The notes under the pieces were generated by a model. The model was not told the DNA's origin. It did no database searches and saw only the letters and a program-made list of their open reading frames with translations. Shown here one piece after another: positions 46,706 through 58,756 of a DNA stretch of 64,000 nt. Within the stretch, counting starts at the first letter, position 1. Every line of letters begins with the position of its first letter. Source of the stretch: Strongyloides papillosus (Eukaryota; Nematoda; Chromadorea; Rhabditida; Strongyloididae); contig SRSI01000065.1 in NCBI GenBank assembly GCA_005656395.1, positions 1 to 64,000 on the forward strand. Direction: 5' to 3'. The position numbers were made by a program, and so were the translations under genes.

Positions 46706-47994
46706 ATTTAATTTGTTTTAATGCATTAATTTAAAAATTAACAATAATATTTAGTGAATTTTGAGTAACTCAAAAATAAGACTATCAAAATACTATATCA
46801 TAATTAGCTTACTTATTATTAAAGCTTTGTAAAAATATCTTTAACTGTAGTTGTATGGCCATTTGAAGGTAAAATTTGTGCTATTTTATCTTTTGCGTAT
46901 ACAATTCTATTATATTTACCTAAATTTCACTATAAAACATTGTTTTAAAAATTCTTTTTTATATTAATTAAAAATAACCACCTTTTAAAGATATTATTAA
47001 TTAAAAATTATCTAAAATATACCTATTTACAGCTAATTATGCTTCAAATAATCATAAATAAACAATATGATACATATTTCTTGGAATTATGTCACTGTAA
47101 CTTTTATCCTAAGAAGAAAATTTTGTTTACTTCATTTTTTAGGTGTTTACACACAACTTTTTTAAAATATAATTTTAAAAATAGATTCCCCATGTTAAAA
47201 TACATATACTTGTAAATTTGTAGGGCATAATAATCATTTTAAAATTTTGACAAATTTAGATGGCAGGTTGCTACATATATTATTTAAAAAATAAAAACTT
47301 ACTTTATATTGACTAATCTTTATTTAATAATAACTACCAAACAGTCTTTGCTTATATATATCATTAATGTATCGGTTCTATCAACTTCTAGAAGCTTGTA
47401 GAAATTCTTTTTTGCCTTAAATCTATTAACATGTCAAACATAACTATGATGATATATACTAAAACAATCCTTAGATCAAAGAGCATATAAAGACCATGAG
47501 TAATAGTCTTTTTTCATGTGTAAGAAAAGTATTAGTTTTTTTGTTAATACTTACATATAAAAGATAACTTTAAAGTATTAAGGTAAACTTTATGATATAT
47601 AAATATTTCTAAATATAATTGTTTTTAACATAAAAAATTCCAGAAAAGCTGTTTATTTATCTATAAATATCCTAGTGTTTGAAATGGGCAAACATTTCCG
47701 AGTATAATAAAACAAAAATCGCCCTAGATATTTTTAACTCTAAAAATCGGTGTTTTTAAATCCAAAAGTATATATTTCACAGGGATAGTAAATTCTGAGT
47801 ATATGTAATTCAATAGGCCAAAGCTAATGGAATATGTTTTGTGTCCAAATCTTGAAGTCCAGTTTTGGATAATTGTTGGCTAGAAATATTTTTCATAAAT
47901 AATCTTAAAAATAAAATTATTTTAAATTTTTACATACATTAATATACATAAAGATAATATACACTTAAAATACAATTAAAAAAAATATAATACC
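46706..47994. other. Spacer, nothing recognised
   Basis: A+T-rich intergenic DNA between convergent genes. No repeat or coding signal was clear. Confidence 0.5.
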
Positions 47995-50900
47995 TTAGGG
48001 TTGAAGCAAAATAGATAATTCTTCTTTCAAACATCTAACTCTGAATCCTTTTTCAATTAAAAGTTGGAAGACATCATCAAAAGCAGATGATTCACATAGC
48101 AAATACTTCATATAATATTCCTTACTCCAGCCAACAGACTCCAAACCTCTAAAGAAACTTCTCTTCAGGCTTTCTCTACTTCCATACTTTGATTCTAGTT
48201 TTAATAAGAGATTCCAAATAATAGGAGACAAAGTAAATCTTGTAATTTCATCTGCATACTTAAGAATGGTTTCCCGAAATCTATTAAAACTGGGATAAGG
48301 AGGATAGTTTGATATACCCTTATTCAATTCCTTCTTAAACAACAGATATTCATTGTAGATAATAGCCATCATCTTAGGTAATTTAGATATATCCAAAGAT
48401 TCAATAAATGAGTTATCAATCTGAGTTGTCCTATGTTTTCCGCATCTGCGTAGGTAGACCATAAGTAAATTTACAAATTTAGGATATTTCTTTACAGATG
48501 TAACAACAAAATTATCATAAGCAGGCCCGTATTCTTCATTCTTCTTTTCATAGTGATTTGCGTATATCTCTTCCTGTAGTAAAAATAATTCTTCACACTT
48601 CTCTATCCTTTCACGTGAATGCATAGTTTGTATGTATTCAAGAATGGTTAAGGAAGCATTGACGTTACAGAATTTTTGATATTGCAATATCATCGTAAGT
48701 CCGGAAGTATACATCAAGTCATCTAGTCTCCAATCACAAAAGAATTTGTGATTTATTCTTGAATCATCGTGTAATGAATAAATTTTTCGCCCAGCCAAGT
48801 TAATTAGTTGAGAGTAGTCATTCGATTCAGCATAGATAGATTCAAGTGAATTATTCATTAGGAAGAAAGATAATTCATTCACTAGTTTCTTCTTGGTAAA
48901 CGATCTTCTACAATAGTTGTAAATAGCTTTTTGGAGCAACAATTCCTCTCTGTGACTAGATATTGGTTCATATATCTTGAACAGTGTACCTATGTCAATC
49001 TTATCCAAGTCGAGATATTTCTGATCCATGAATTGGGAATCGTAAAGGAGATCATCAATGAAAGTTATCAACTTGTTGTTTTTCCCTTCTGTACCATCAT
49101 CCAATGTAGTGTCAATGAAGTTTTCTTTTAGTTTCTTAACAAATTTTGCACTTTTCCTGCCATCTAATGCTAAATTCTTTCCATATCTTACAATCGCTTT
49201 GTAGATTCCAAAATCCAGTTTTTCATATACATCTGCTACATCACACTCATTCTGTTTTCCCAAGAATTTAAAAACTCTTTCAATAAAGCACAAAGATTCA
49301 TATGTAGGATGGGTATCGATATTCATCGTATCAACTACATCATACAATGCATGAATATCAGGATCACAAGGAGCTCCTGTAGTTTTGTCGATATTCACTC
49401 TAAATACCTTCACAATTTCACGTAGAAGATATTCCTTTGCCTCATCGGAGAAATCAAAAATGGTATAGCTGACATCTTTTTCGAAATTGACAGCATTGTC
49501 CTTATCACCGTTAGAATAATAGTTATCTCCACATTGGAAGTAGTAGTACTTTTCTCTTATCTGCTCCACAGTAACCCAAATATTAGGCATAGGATGATTA
49601 GCCTTATGTGCCAATAGAAAATATTCATCTTCCTCTTTTATATACTCATTATCACATGGAGTATCTTGAAGGTTTTCACTAGACGTAGTCTCTTGATCCA
49701 TACTACTTCTAACTTGACTACTGGTTTCACATAAATTATTTTGATTGGCATCTAAAATGTTTTACGTAAAATGGAAGAAATTGCATATACTTACCTGAAA
49801 CTCCTCTTTCATTACCAGAAGAAGTATTTACAACATTAGAGCTTGTCAACATAGGAACATTGACCTGTCCACCATCTTTGACATCCTTGCTCCGAAACTC
49901 TTTGTCACCCTTTAGGCAATCAGAATGCTCGTGGTAACAATTCCTCCATCCGACAGCGCCTTTGAAACCAGCTTTAGAACATGGACACTTACAAAATGAG
50001 GTGAAATGTTTCAGAAGTTCTTTAAACGACTGTCCTTCCAAACTTTTTGGTCTAGAATAATTGAACTCCACGAAAGAAGATACCATAGAAATAGCAATCT
50101 CGCTGTATCCAAAATGAAAATGCAATTTGATAATCCTAACAAGCAAATCAGCTAGAAACATCTCCGTCCCAGGCTCCGGTTTATGTGTTACAATCTCACC
50201 ACGCAACAACTTTGCCAATGTCCTGTAACAATCAACCATCACACGAATACATACACGAACGGAAAATCTTGAGAAGTCAAAAAGTGTCATATCCATAATA
50301 GCCTTCCATAAACTTAAGCTGTTTGGATGCTGAATGAGGTACACCTCCCACTGCTTGATTGTTTTATTGTAGTCTCCCAGAGCACATAAACATTTTAGTT
50401 TTTCTATCTTCAATTCAACGCATTTACTACCAATATTCTTCATTGCCTTCTCGATTATTGATAACTTTATTTTACAGGAAACATTCACTGGATCTCCTTT
50501 GAATTTTGATTCTTTATCTTGAAGCTTAAGAAACTTCAACCATAATTCAAGATCTTTTGGATCACTATCAATGAGATTCTTCAGTGAATTACGCTCTGAT
50601 CTTAGTACCATCTCTTGAGCTTCCCTTTCCTTGAGAAGAGATTCCTTTACCTGTTTTTTTTGCGACCCTTGAAGGAATACTATTTAGTTGAATATTTACA
50701 CTATTTACATGATGTCCTGAATCATCAAAGCCTGATATACATTTATTGTCGTGAAGACAAACTTCGCGTACTTTTGAATTATCAGGATTTGAATGATACG
50801 CACTTTTTACAATAGACTCTTCATTCGTCAAAGGTTTGTCCTTCTTCTTATGACGTTCCATCCTTTTATCATTATCTTCATCACCAGAGTAAGAAGAATG

Positions 50901-51167
50901 TTTCTTCCTATCTTTCCTTCTCTTTTCTTTCTTTAATTTCTTTTTCAATCTCCTTTCCTCCTTTTTCTTTCTCCTCCTATATCTTTCCGAGCTGTCACTA
51001 TCTGATGGAGATTGTGAACTATTACTACCTTTGACTTCTAAATCCTTGTTGTCGTCGATCAAATTAAATGAGATAGCTTCAATAAACCCTTTTGGGGTTG
51101 ACTTTTCAATTTCATGATCTGAATTGCTATCTCCTTCACTGTCACCGTATCCAGGAAACAAGGACAT
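47995..51167 (-). CDS. nrde-2: NRDE-2 homologue (nuclear RNAi / exosome-linked HAT-repeat protein), 1023 aa, three exons
   Basis: Exons 51167-50709, 50650-49795 and 49751-47995 join in frame across introns of 58 nt (acceptor AAAAAAAACAG) and 43 nt (GTAAGT...TTTTAG). The N-terminus (MSLFPGYGDSEGDS) is followed by a Lys/Arg/Ser-rich stretch (RRRKKKEERRLKKKLKKEK), then the NRDE-2 signature RNSLKNLIDSDPKDLELWLKF, HAT-like helical repeats (WEVYLIQHPNSLSLWKAIMD, FSRFSVRVCIRVMVDCYRTL) and a C-terminal helical repeat region. NRDE2 proteins act in the nucleus, in nematodes silencing nascent transcripts guided by small RNAs and elsewhere binding Mtr4. The frame change near 50655 is explained by the first intron. 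TTTTACAG directly before AATG suggests trans-splicing close to the start. Confidence 0.8.
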
Positions 51168-51178
51168 TCTGTAAAATA
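51168..51178 (-). promoter_or_regulatory. Likely trans-splice (or 5' UTR) acceptor of the NRDE-2 gene
   Basis: On the minus strand ATATTTTACAG lies immediately before AATG of the start codon, matching the nematode 3' splice consensus at the position used for spliced-leader addition. Confidence 0.5.
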
Positions 51179-52509
51179 TTAAAAAATTAGTAATTATAAA
51201 AAATATTTTCTGGGATGAATTAAAAATAACAATAAGATAAAGTAAAAAAATCGCAGAAAAACGTTATAATTAAAATGAAAACAAAATTACTTTACGAAGC
51301 AACGGGACGCCATACCATAAAGAAAAGGGTGGTTCGTCATAAACCATTGTCTTCAGAAACGAAGTCTAGAAAAAATTTTTTAATATCGTACATATAAAAA
51401 TTATGATAACTTTCTTTGGTGAGGACTTTTATTTCATACTAAATTAATGGATGATGAAAAAAAAAACAATTAAGTAGAAAAGTCTCCAAAGACGTATTGA
51501 AAATAGTGATTAACAGAAAGCATTGCTATTCTCCAATATTCTGGTCTCTTGCTTCTTTATTTGCAGTGAGATTGATAGATCTATTTTGAATCCTTATCAT
51601 TTCAAAAATACTAACAGTAAAGCTCCAAGCAACACATCTTCATCCTTAAACTTCTGATATAATACTTGGGAATCGTATAGTAGTCGAATTAAGATTAATG
51701 TGCATACCTTCTTTTTTTAATACAATTAGTATCTCCCAGTGTCGTGTGTATTATAATTTTAAGTACAATGAATCGTTCATTGGTAAATCTTCGTCCTAGT
51801 TGTTTATATTTTTCTAGAACAATGTGCTTGTTTTCAATCGTCCCTACAATACGCAAAGGGTAAATGCCATGATATCATGTTCCATATTGTGAAATGAAGT
51901 TTTCAAATGATATTTGACACACATCTTACCTACATTGCATAATCTGTTATATGGTATTTTTTAAAAATACATTTTCTTGAGACTTTTGTTTGTACAATAA
52001 ATATGGTATTCTGAATAAGTAGTAATTGATAATGTATACTGGAACACAGGAGAAACTATATTCTATGGTTACTTTAACTAAAGAATTCTTTTTTTTCATC
52101 ATGCGTGTAAATTTGTAGTTGTGGATAATTGTAGCCAACTACACTTCTTTGTGCTTCAGAATAAGTCTGGGACGATAGTGTGAAAATACTACGATTCAAA
52201 TAATATAGTTTTAATCAAACTTCCTCTACTAACATAGGCAGGAGCCTTTAGAAACCCACTACCTTAATAACTAATTACAATATAAACATATTCGGTAGAG
52301 CTTTACTTGTATCTTTGGTAACAAAGTTGGCATTAGAAACTTTTCTCAACTCTTGGAGGTTTTTGCTTCTGATTTGTATAATTATAATGGTACAACCCAT
52401 AATTAAATGTATTTAAGTAGGCGTTAGTGCCAATGTCAGCATTTTATCTTTCTACCACAGCTATACCTTTTTAAATGAATATATTTTCAATTAATATAAT
52501 CCAAAAAAT
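51179..52509. other. Intergenic DNA, no gene recognised
   Basis: 1.3 kb upstream of both the NRDE-2 gene and the chemoreceptor relic. Short open stretches (for example ATG 51275, ~40 codons, basic) show no recognisable family. Promoters are expected here but none can be pinned. Confidence 0.5.
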
Positions 52510-53513
52510 TTGCAGACATTTAAAATGGATCCTTCAGTGGTACCTATGTACACTAGTCCGTACTTTGGAGTCTCAGGTTATCAAGTGCTTATTATAAGTT
52601 TGTTATCTTTACCTCCAAACATCTATTTTTTCTGTCGATGTTTGACTTATAGTAAATTCAAGGAAAGGAAGTTATTCAAATACATAATAATGGTTATGTC
52701 TTTGGAATATATTTATGCCTGTATTGTGCATATAATATTCTATCTGTATATTTCTATTCACTACTACACCAATAAAAAAGTCAATCTCAAGTCATACTCA
52801 AAATTGGAGTCTATACATTATGGTAGTAATCATATTTTGAATGTGATTTTGTTGTACATGACTATTATTAGATTCTAAAGATTGCTTACCGTAAAAAACC
52901 CAACATTATTGTCATGGGATTAATTGTACTTATTACATTGGGTCCACTTGTGTATTTAATCATTGGGAAATTTTTTGAAATAGGTATATATTTCGTTCCA
53001 AAGCAAGGTTGTGGATATGATATATACAGCAATTTACCTTATTACAACTATATCTCTTACGCCAACATTTTCGTTGGCTTTTTATCTTCTTTAGTATCGC
53101 TTGTAATCAGTTATATAACTTATAGAGTGGTTGTTAAGAAGACACCAATTGCAAGTAAAGCGAAGGTTGCAGAAAATAAGTCATTGTTTAAAAGTTTTGC
53201 GATTCAAAGTTTGTTTCCTTTTTGTTACCAAGTACCTGCAATAGTTTAATATCTTATTTACCTAGAAATACATTTGTTTATAGCTCTTTTTAGAACTATA
53301 TTATTGATTTATTTTTCAGAAGGGAAAAAAGTCGATACAATTGAAATTTTCTTGAATATAACTTATTATTCTGGACATTTGCTGTCAATCTTCTTATCAT
53401 TAGCTGTAATTAGACAATTTAAAACAATGATGCTAAATGATTCTAGATGCAAGATCTTGCATAAACCAATTCCAGTCAGCCGAGTTGAGATTAAAACTAC
53501 ATTTTTGAGGTGA
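52510..53513 (+). pseudogene. Nematode serpentine chemoreceptor (7TM GPCR) relic
   Basis: Six to seven hydrophobic segments are spread over three pieces of one gene: 52525 (MDPSVVPMYTSP...) to the MTIIRF third-helix end, then RKKPNIIVMGLIVLITLGPLVYLII..., then IALFRTILLIYF and HLLSIFLSLAVIRQFK. One base is missing or extra near 52877 (TTCTAAAGATTGCTTACC), and a TAA at 53247 interrupts the sixth-helix region, after which the same frame continues. Layout and the short extracellular N-terminus fit nematode chemoreceptors (sr families), whose class I cannot fix. Two lesions suggest a pseudogene, common in these families. Confidence 0.6.
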
Positions 53514-53955
53514 ATACACATTTATACTTGTATTAATGTTTGGTTTACCATATTTTCAGTTAATATAAAATCACGTGTAAGCTGATAATGAATATATAAA
53601 CAATATTTTAATAATAATGTAGGCCATATTTAGTACTTGTCTACTTGTTCTCTTTTATATGTATTGTTTATTGTGTAGATTGATGTTTTGGAAAATAAAA
53701 AATTTCCACAAAATTATGTTTCACTGCTTTTTCAGAAATCTTTTTTCAATTAATCAAATGTATTCATTGCTTGTATTATCAAGAGAACTAAATGTTTCAA
53801 GAAAATACTAAGCATCAAACAAGTTGCATGTTTAAAATAACAATTAATTACTACGGTACTTAGAATACATGTTGCTTGAAAAAAAAGTTTTGTCGTCATA
53901 GTGTATAAATACGTTAAATAGGAAATGTACAGTTATTCATAGGAAAATTTCAGCA

Positions 53956-55042
53956 ATGATTTCGGATAACAATAATTCCAATACCTCTATTACTTCTCTT
54001 CCTTCTGAAATAGTGCGGATGGTCCTTCAAAAGGTCGATTGGAAGACAATACACAATATCAGATTGGTATCAAAATTTTTTAACAATTTTGTATCAAGTA
54101 ATATTGATAATCTTCCGAAACCAATGATGACAAGTCTTTCAATATCAAGCACTCACAATCCAGACGGTAAAATGTACATAGAATTTCTTTACCTCCACGA
54201 AAAAGAGTATATAAAAGTTGAAGATGTTTATATCCCTAGTGAAAATGTAAGTTTATAAGAATAATGCATTAATAAATTGTTAATTTGTAGAATGAACAAA
54301 GACTTCCAGAAATGGAAAATTTACTTTTAAAGATGAATCTCAAAAATGTTATGCATTTCGAAATAGTAGTCACGGGCGAAACAATAATATTCGATGTTCT
54401 TGATAGATATTTCAAATATGGGACAACAGTTGAAAGTTTACAAATAAATATACAGAAATGCCCTTCTTTTGAAGGATTCTCAAGACTCATCAGAAAAATT
54501 AGGTATGTCACATATTTGTGGCTAAAAAAATTGTGTTTTCTAAGTCAACCAATTCCAGTAGACTTTACCTTGCCGATGATTGATAACTCAAACAATTTAT
54601 GCCTTGTTGAATGTGAATGCACCAAATTCGTTAATCCAAAAATGATAACAAATCTAAATTGTAATAACAAGAATCTTAAGCGTATACTTGTTTTTCTAAC
54701 TGTACGAACATGGAATATGAATTAATTAAAGTCATCAAAGAAAAACAAGAATTGTGTAGTGGTAAAAATGGTTGTCATTCTAATTGTTATCTTTATTTAC
54801 CCTTACGGAATAATAGTATTCATGATGTTAAAATTATCAACAATTTTCCTCTGAATGCCTATGACATTTCTTCCCCTCCCGAAATGGACAATACAATTAT
54901 TGGTGTTAAAGAATGTAGCAAATGCGCAGCTAGTTATGGAATAGCTTTGTCCTATCGTAAATCAACGTATTTGAATGACACTAATTGTAACTATGTCTTT
55001 GATAGAACTTTTTTCATTGATGACAACTTTTATATTGACTAG
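53956..55042 (+). pseudogene. F-box protein gene, frameshifted
   Basis: Exon 1 (53956-54246) encodes an F-box at residues ~13-50 (SLPSEIVRMVLQKVDWKTIHNIRLVSKFFNNFV). A 44 nt intron (54247-54290, GTAAGT...TTGTAG) joins in phase 0 to a C-terminal region (NLLLKMNLKNVMHFEI..., LNCNNKNLKRI). The frame then ends at 54724, while the next frame continues FSNCTNMEYELIKVIKEKQEL to 55042, so one base is inserted or lost near 54690. F-box proteins recruit substrates to SCF ubiquitin ligases; nematodes have many rapidly evolving ones. An assembly indel in GTTTTTC is possible, in which case the gene is intact. Confidence 0.6.
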
Positions 55043-55755
55043 ATATGGTAATATTTCTATTGTTTTTTTAAAGATAATTCAATTCATTCTTTAAAATTAA
55101 GCAAATAACTTTTAAAAAATATTAAATAGTTGAATTCAAAAACAAAAAGGTAGACAAATCATGCTACCCACAAAAAGGTGATAAAAAAGTTTATCGTGGT
55201 AAAAGCATTTTTTTTAATAAAATAAAAATGTTATTGTCTATGTTTATTGATATGAAATAAAAACACAAATGAAATAATCTTTAATTGGTACATGCAAATT
55301 TTTTGTTATTATTTTCACTCTACAAAGGTTTTTTTGGTAGTTAGAAGATATGTGATACCAATAATAATAAAAATACTTTATCGTGTATTAAAATAATTGT
55401 ATATATATGGGGAACAGTAAAGGATATTGTGAAATTTTGTAACGCTTTCAAAAGGCGTTCTTCAAACACAATATAAATACCTAGTAAAAATATTATTATT
55501 ATCATTATAGTTGTAGCGTTTTCATATTAATAAATACTCTACCTTATCTACGTGTATTATTGAAGAGAGGACAGCACCTCTACAAAAAGCTTATACATGT
55601 AGAAAATAAAAATAATTTCTTCTCTAGTATATTCATAAAAACAGAGCATTGAAACTAATCCCAAGTAATATCATCATCTATAGAAAATATCCAAAATTTT
55701 TGTGGTGGTAATTATGGAAAAAATGGCTCAAAAACTTTTAGTGGTCTAACAGTTT
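55043..55755. other. Spacer, nothing recognised
   Basis: A+T-rich DNA between the F-box gene and the secreted-protein cluster. No signal beyond a short TATA-rich stretch. Confidence 0.5.
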
Positions 55756-56208
55756 TCACAGTTGATGTGGTTTTGGACGTCTCCTAGGAGTTGGAAATGG
55801 ATATAAAGGAAATCTCCCACTTGGTCCTGCATTTTTATTTAACAGCTCACTATCCATATTTCTTTTTTTACTTTTTGAATTACCAAAATCCTGACTGATA
55901 AATGGCAATAGATTATCATCTATTTGAGAAGATAATAATTCTATCATTTTAAGATTTTGACGGATTCTTTCTTCTACAAAAGGTTTGTTTTTAACGTATT
56001 TTTCATTGTCCCCTAACTCGAGAGGAAGATCAGTTAATTTCACTGTATTGATGATCATTTTCACAATCTCTCTTGTTGTGGGATCTTTTAATTCAAGAAG
56101 CATTTTATCCAATTTATCACCTATGGTATCCATAGTTCCGTCCGTAGTTGAGTAAGAAAAATTGAAAACGTTAAACAAAAGAAGCAATGAAATCAACAGT
56201 TTGACCAT
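55756..56208 (-). CDS. Small secreted protein, member 1 of a tandem family
   Basis: 150 aa from ATG 56208. Residues 1-20 (MVKLLISLLLLFNVFNFSYS) form a signal peptide. The mature part is helical, with the family motif LELGDNEKYVKNKPFVEERI (residues ~63-82), a conserved helix ...LLPFISQDF, a basic KSKKRN cluster like a convertase site, and a Pro/Arg-rich tail ending RRRPKPHQL. No cysteines, so not a disulphide-linked protein. Intact. Related genes follow at 56388, 57890 and 58757 in the same orientation. Function unknown; a secreted, processed polypeptide is inferred. Confidence 0.7.
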   Translation of the reverse strand: MVKLLISLLLLFNVFNFSYSTTDGTMDTIGDKLDKMLLELKDPTTREIVKMIINTVKLTDLPLELGDNEKYVKNKPFVEERIRQNLKMIELLSSQIDDNLLPFISQDFGNSKSKKRNMDSELLNKNAGPSGRFPLYPFPTPRRRPKPHQL

Positions 56209-56387
56209 GATGCTTCAAGTTGAAATTCACATTAAAAAACTGATTTAATAAAATTTTTTATTGTAAAAATTTTCTTATAAAATAGTTAAATGTAAATTTT
56301 TCAATGTGTATATATAAAATATCATTGAGAAATGCAAAAAAAATAAAATTTAAATAAGAAATAAAATTTTATATAATTTAAATTCAT

Positions 56388-56920
56388 TCATTTTCTGATT
56401 GTCTCTCTGGACCGCCCGTGTAGCATCTTTACAGGATATGGACTATAAAGTAGAGGAGATTTACTAGGATTAGTATTTTTGTTTGGTTTTCCGATTGGTC
56501 CATTTTTGTTAACTGGATAAATGATATCACCAGCACCATTATTCCATCCACTCTGTGCAGCAACATTTGGAGATCTTTTTGATCTCTTTGATTTATCAAA
56601 GTCTTGAGTAAGGTATGGCAATAATTTTTCTTCTATCTGGGAAATCAATGCTTTTACATCTCTTAAATTTTTCTTTATCCCAAGTTCTACAAAAGGCTTC
56701 ATCAGAACATATTGTTCATAGTTTCCCATCTCCATACTAGGATTAACTCCTTAAATTTATCTTTTAATAATTGAATTTTTTTCATTCTATCAAGTTTTGT
56801 TTCCATTTCATTTAAAAGTTTATCACGTATGATTTCGGCTACAGAATCCGATGAAGCTTTAAGTGAATAAGAAAAATTGATAAAGCCGAGTAAGCAAAGG
56901 AAAGAAATAAAAAATTTCAT
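56388..56920 (-). pseudogene. Secreted protein family member 2, frameshifted
   Basis: ATG 56920 begins a signal peptide (MKFFISFLCLLGFINFSYS). The first frame runs to ~56705; the second, overlapping, encodes SMEMGNYEQYVLMKPFVE..., LLPYLTQDFDKSKRSKRSPN and the Pro/Asn-rich tail to 56388. Comparison with member 1 puts a one-base change near 56755 (AAATTTAAGGAG). The KRSKRSPN dibasic site is shared with member 3. A base-call error would restore a full gene, so pseudogene status is provisional. Confidence 0.6.
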
Positions 56921-57889
56921 TTCGTTATTTTCAATATAATATTCAATACTAAAAAGACCTATTATATACAATTTGTTTTACATTATGCATGATAATTTAT
57001 CACAAAAATAATCTTAAGAAATAATATTATTTAAATGAAGCAAACTCATTAATGTATAATATATAACAAAAAAGTTTATTATAAAGTCTGTTTAATGTTT
57101 TCGTTATGTGATAATAAAATATTTCCATTTTTTTTAAATTATCATTTTGATTTAGTCTATCACTAAAATGTTTTTAAGATATACTTCTGATTCAACTTAA
57201 ACAATTTTATATATTTCATAAAATTTTCTGTTATTTATTAGAAATAATAATTTAAATTAGAATTTAAAAGTAGTTTCTAAAAATATTTTGTAACTAATAA
57301 AAAATGCAAAGTTTTATTTTTAAAATATTCAATAGTTGAATTTCATTATTTTAAATTTTTATTCTTAGATTGATCTTGCTTTGTTTTGTGAACTGCTAAT
57401 GTTTAGACTTTAAAAATATTGTCAGTGGAGAGAGGAATATACTATATGAAAAATTTACAATTAAAAATGTTATAACACCTTTGACGTAACTTAACTTTCT
57501 TTAGTTTAGAATCAATAAATTTTTCTCCATTATTTTGTTTGAGAAACTACAATTTTAAAACTTTTATTTATTAATTAAAAAGTGAATTATATTAAAGGTA
57601 AATGCATTTTATCATTAATTTCTAAAAAACGATGCCCAACGAAGGTTTTAATTATAAATAAATGTTTTTTAAGTAAATAAATAAGTATAAGATTTTGTCT
57701 TATTATTGAATCCATCATAGGATACTCCGTAATTCTTTCTTTTACAAGTCTTCTATATATTTATAGAAGGTAATACGATTTATTCTGTATTTTTTGATTT
57801 TATTAGTTCTTCGTATCTAAGTTTACATTGATGTTATTTGACTTCTTTTGTCAATACATTAAATATTTCTAAATGATTTCATATGGTCC

Positions 57890-58560
57890 TCCTTCTATAC
57901 TGTATTATTTTCTGTATCGTTATTTGTAAATGCTTTTCTCATTATATTTAAAAATTCATCTATTCGCATATTATCTTCATCACATTCTGGTTCTTTATCT
58001 TTATAACACTCTAGTTCTTTATCTTCATTCCCTTCGTTTTCACTATTTTTGTCCAATTCTTGTTCTTCACCCCATTCTCCTTCATTATTTTCATCAAATA
58101 TCTGTTCTTCATCTAATCTTAGTTCTCCATCTTTATTAAATTCTTGTCCTTCATATTCATCCCATTTTAGTTTTATATACAGGTCTCTTTTCTTCTTTTT
58201 TAAACCACCAAAATTTCTTGAAGCGAATTTTATCAGTTTTTCATTATTTTGGGGAAATAATTTTTTTCCATTTTTGAACTTTGCTTTATTTTTCTCCTAC
58301 AAAAGGTTTCTTATCAGCAAATTTTCTTTTTTCTCCTAGTTTAAGAGAGGTGATCAAACACTTTAACTGTACCAAAATTCATTTTTTCAATTTCTTTTGT
58401 TTCGGGATATTTTATTTTTATAGTCTTTCTATTTAATTTATTATTCTATAGAATCCAGAATTGAGTCCTTAGATGGATATGAAAAATTGATAAAGTTAAA
58501 CAAAAGAAACAGAAAATAAGATATTATTCATGGTTTATTCCAATATGAAATTAAATTTAA
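57890..58560 (-). pseudogene. Secreted protein family member (decayed)
   Basis: The minus strand near 58340-58300 reads LGEKRKFADKKPFVGEK, which matches the LGDNEKYVKNKPFVEER motif of member 1, but stops and shifts interrupt it before and after. Upstream (~58530) a hydrophobic leader remnant survives. Downstream, ~58170-57895 is an open acidic stretch (EDKELECYKDKEPECDED) in another frame. A decayed member with a diverged tail. Confidence 0.5.
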
Positions 58561-58756
58561 ATTAACAAAGTAAGTACAATTTTTTATTATAAAAATTATT
58601 TTAAAAAATGTTCAATGTAAATTTTTCAATGTGTTTTCTAAAATATCATTGAGAAATAAAGAAGTAATTTCATAAAAAAACTAAATTTTTACATAGATTA
58701 AATTCATCTTTTTGTGTACTTATTTCCATGTAGTCCCAGATTGCATCATTACAGAA

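Noticed and set aside
50589..50660. Apparent frameshift in NRDE-2 at a run of eight A/T
   Set aside because: A GT-AG intron (50651-50708) in phase 0, with acceptor AAAAAAAACAG, restores the frame without any lesion.
51275..51397. ~40-codon basic ORF upstream of NRDE-2
   Set aside because: Too short, no recognised family and no splice or start context that sets it apart.
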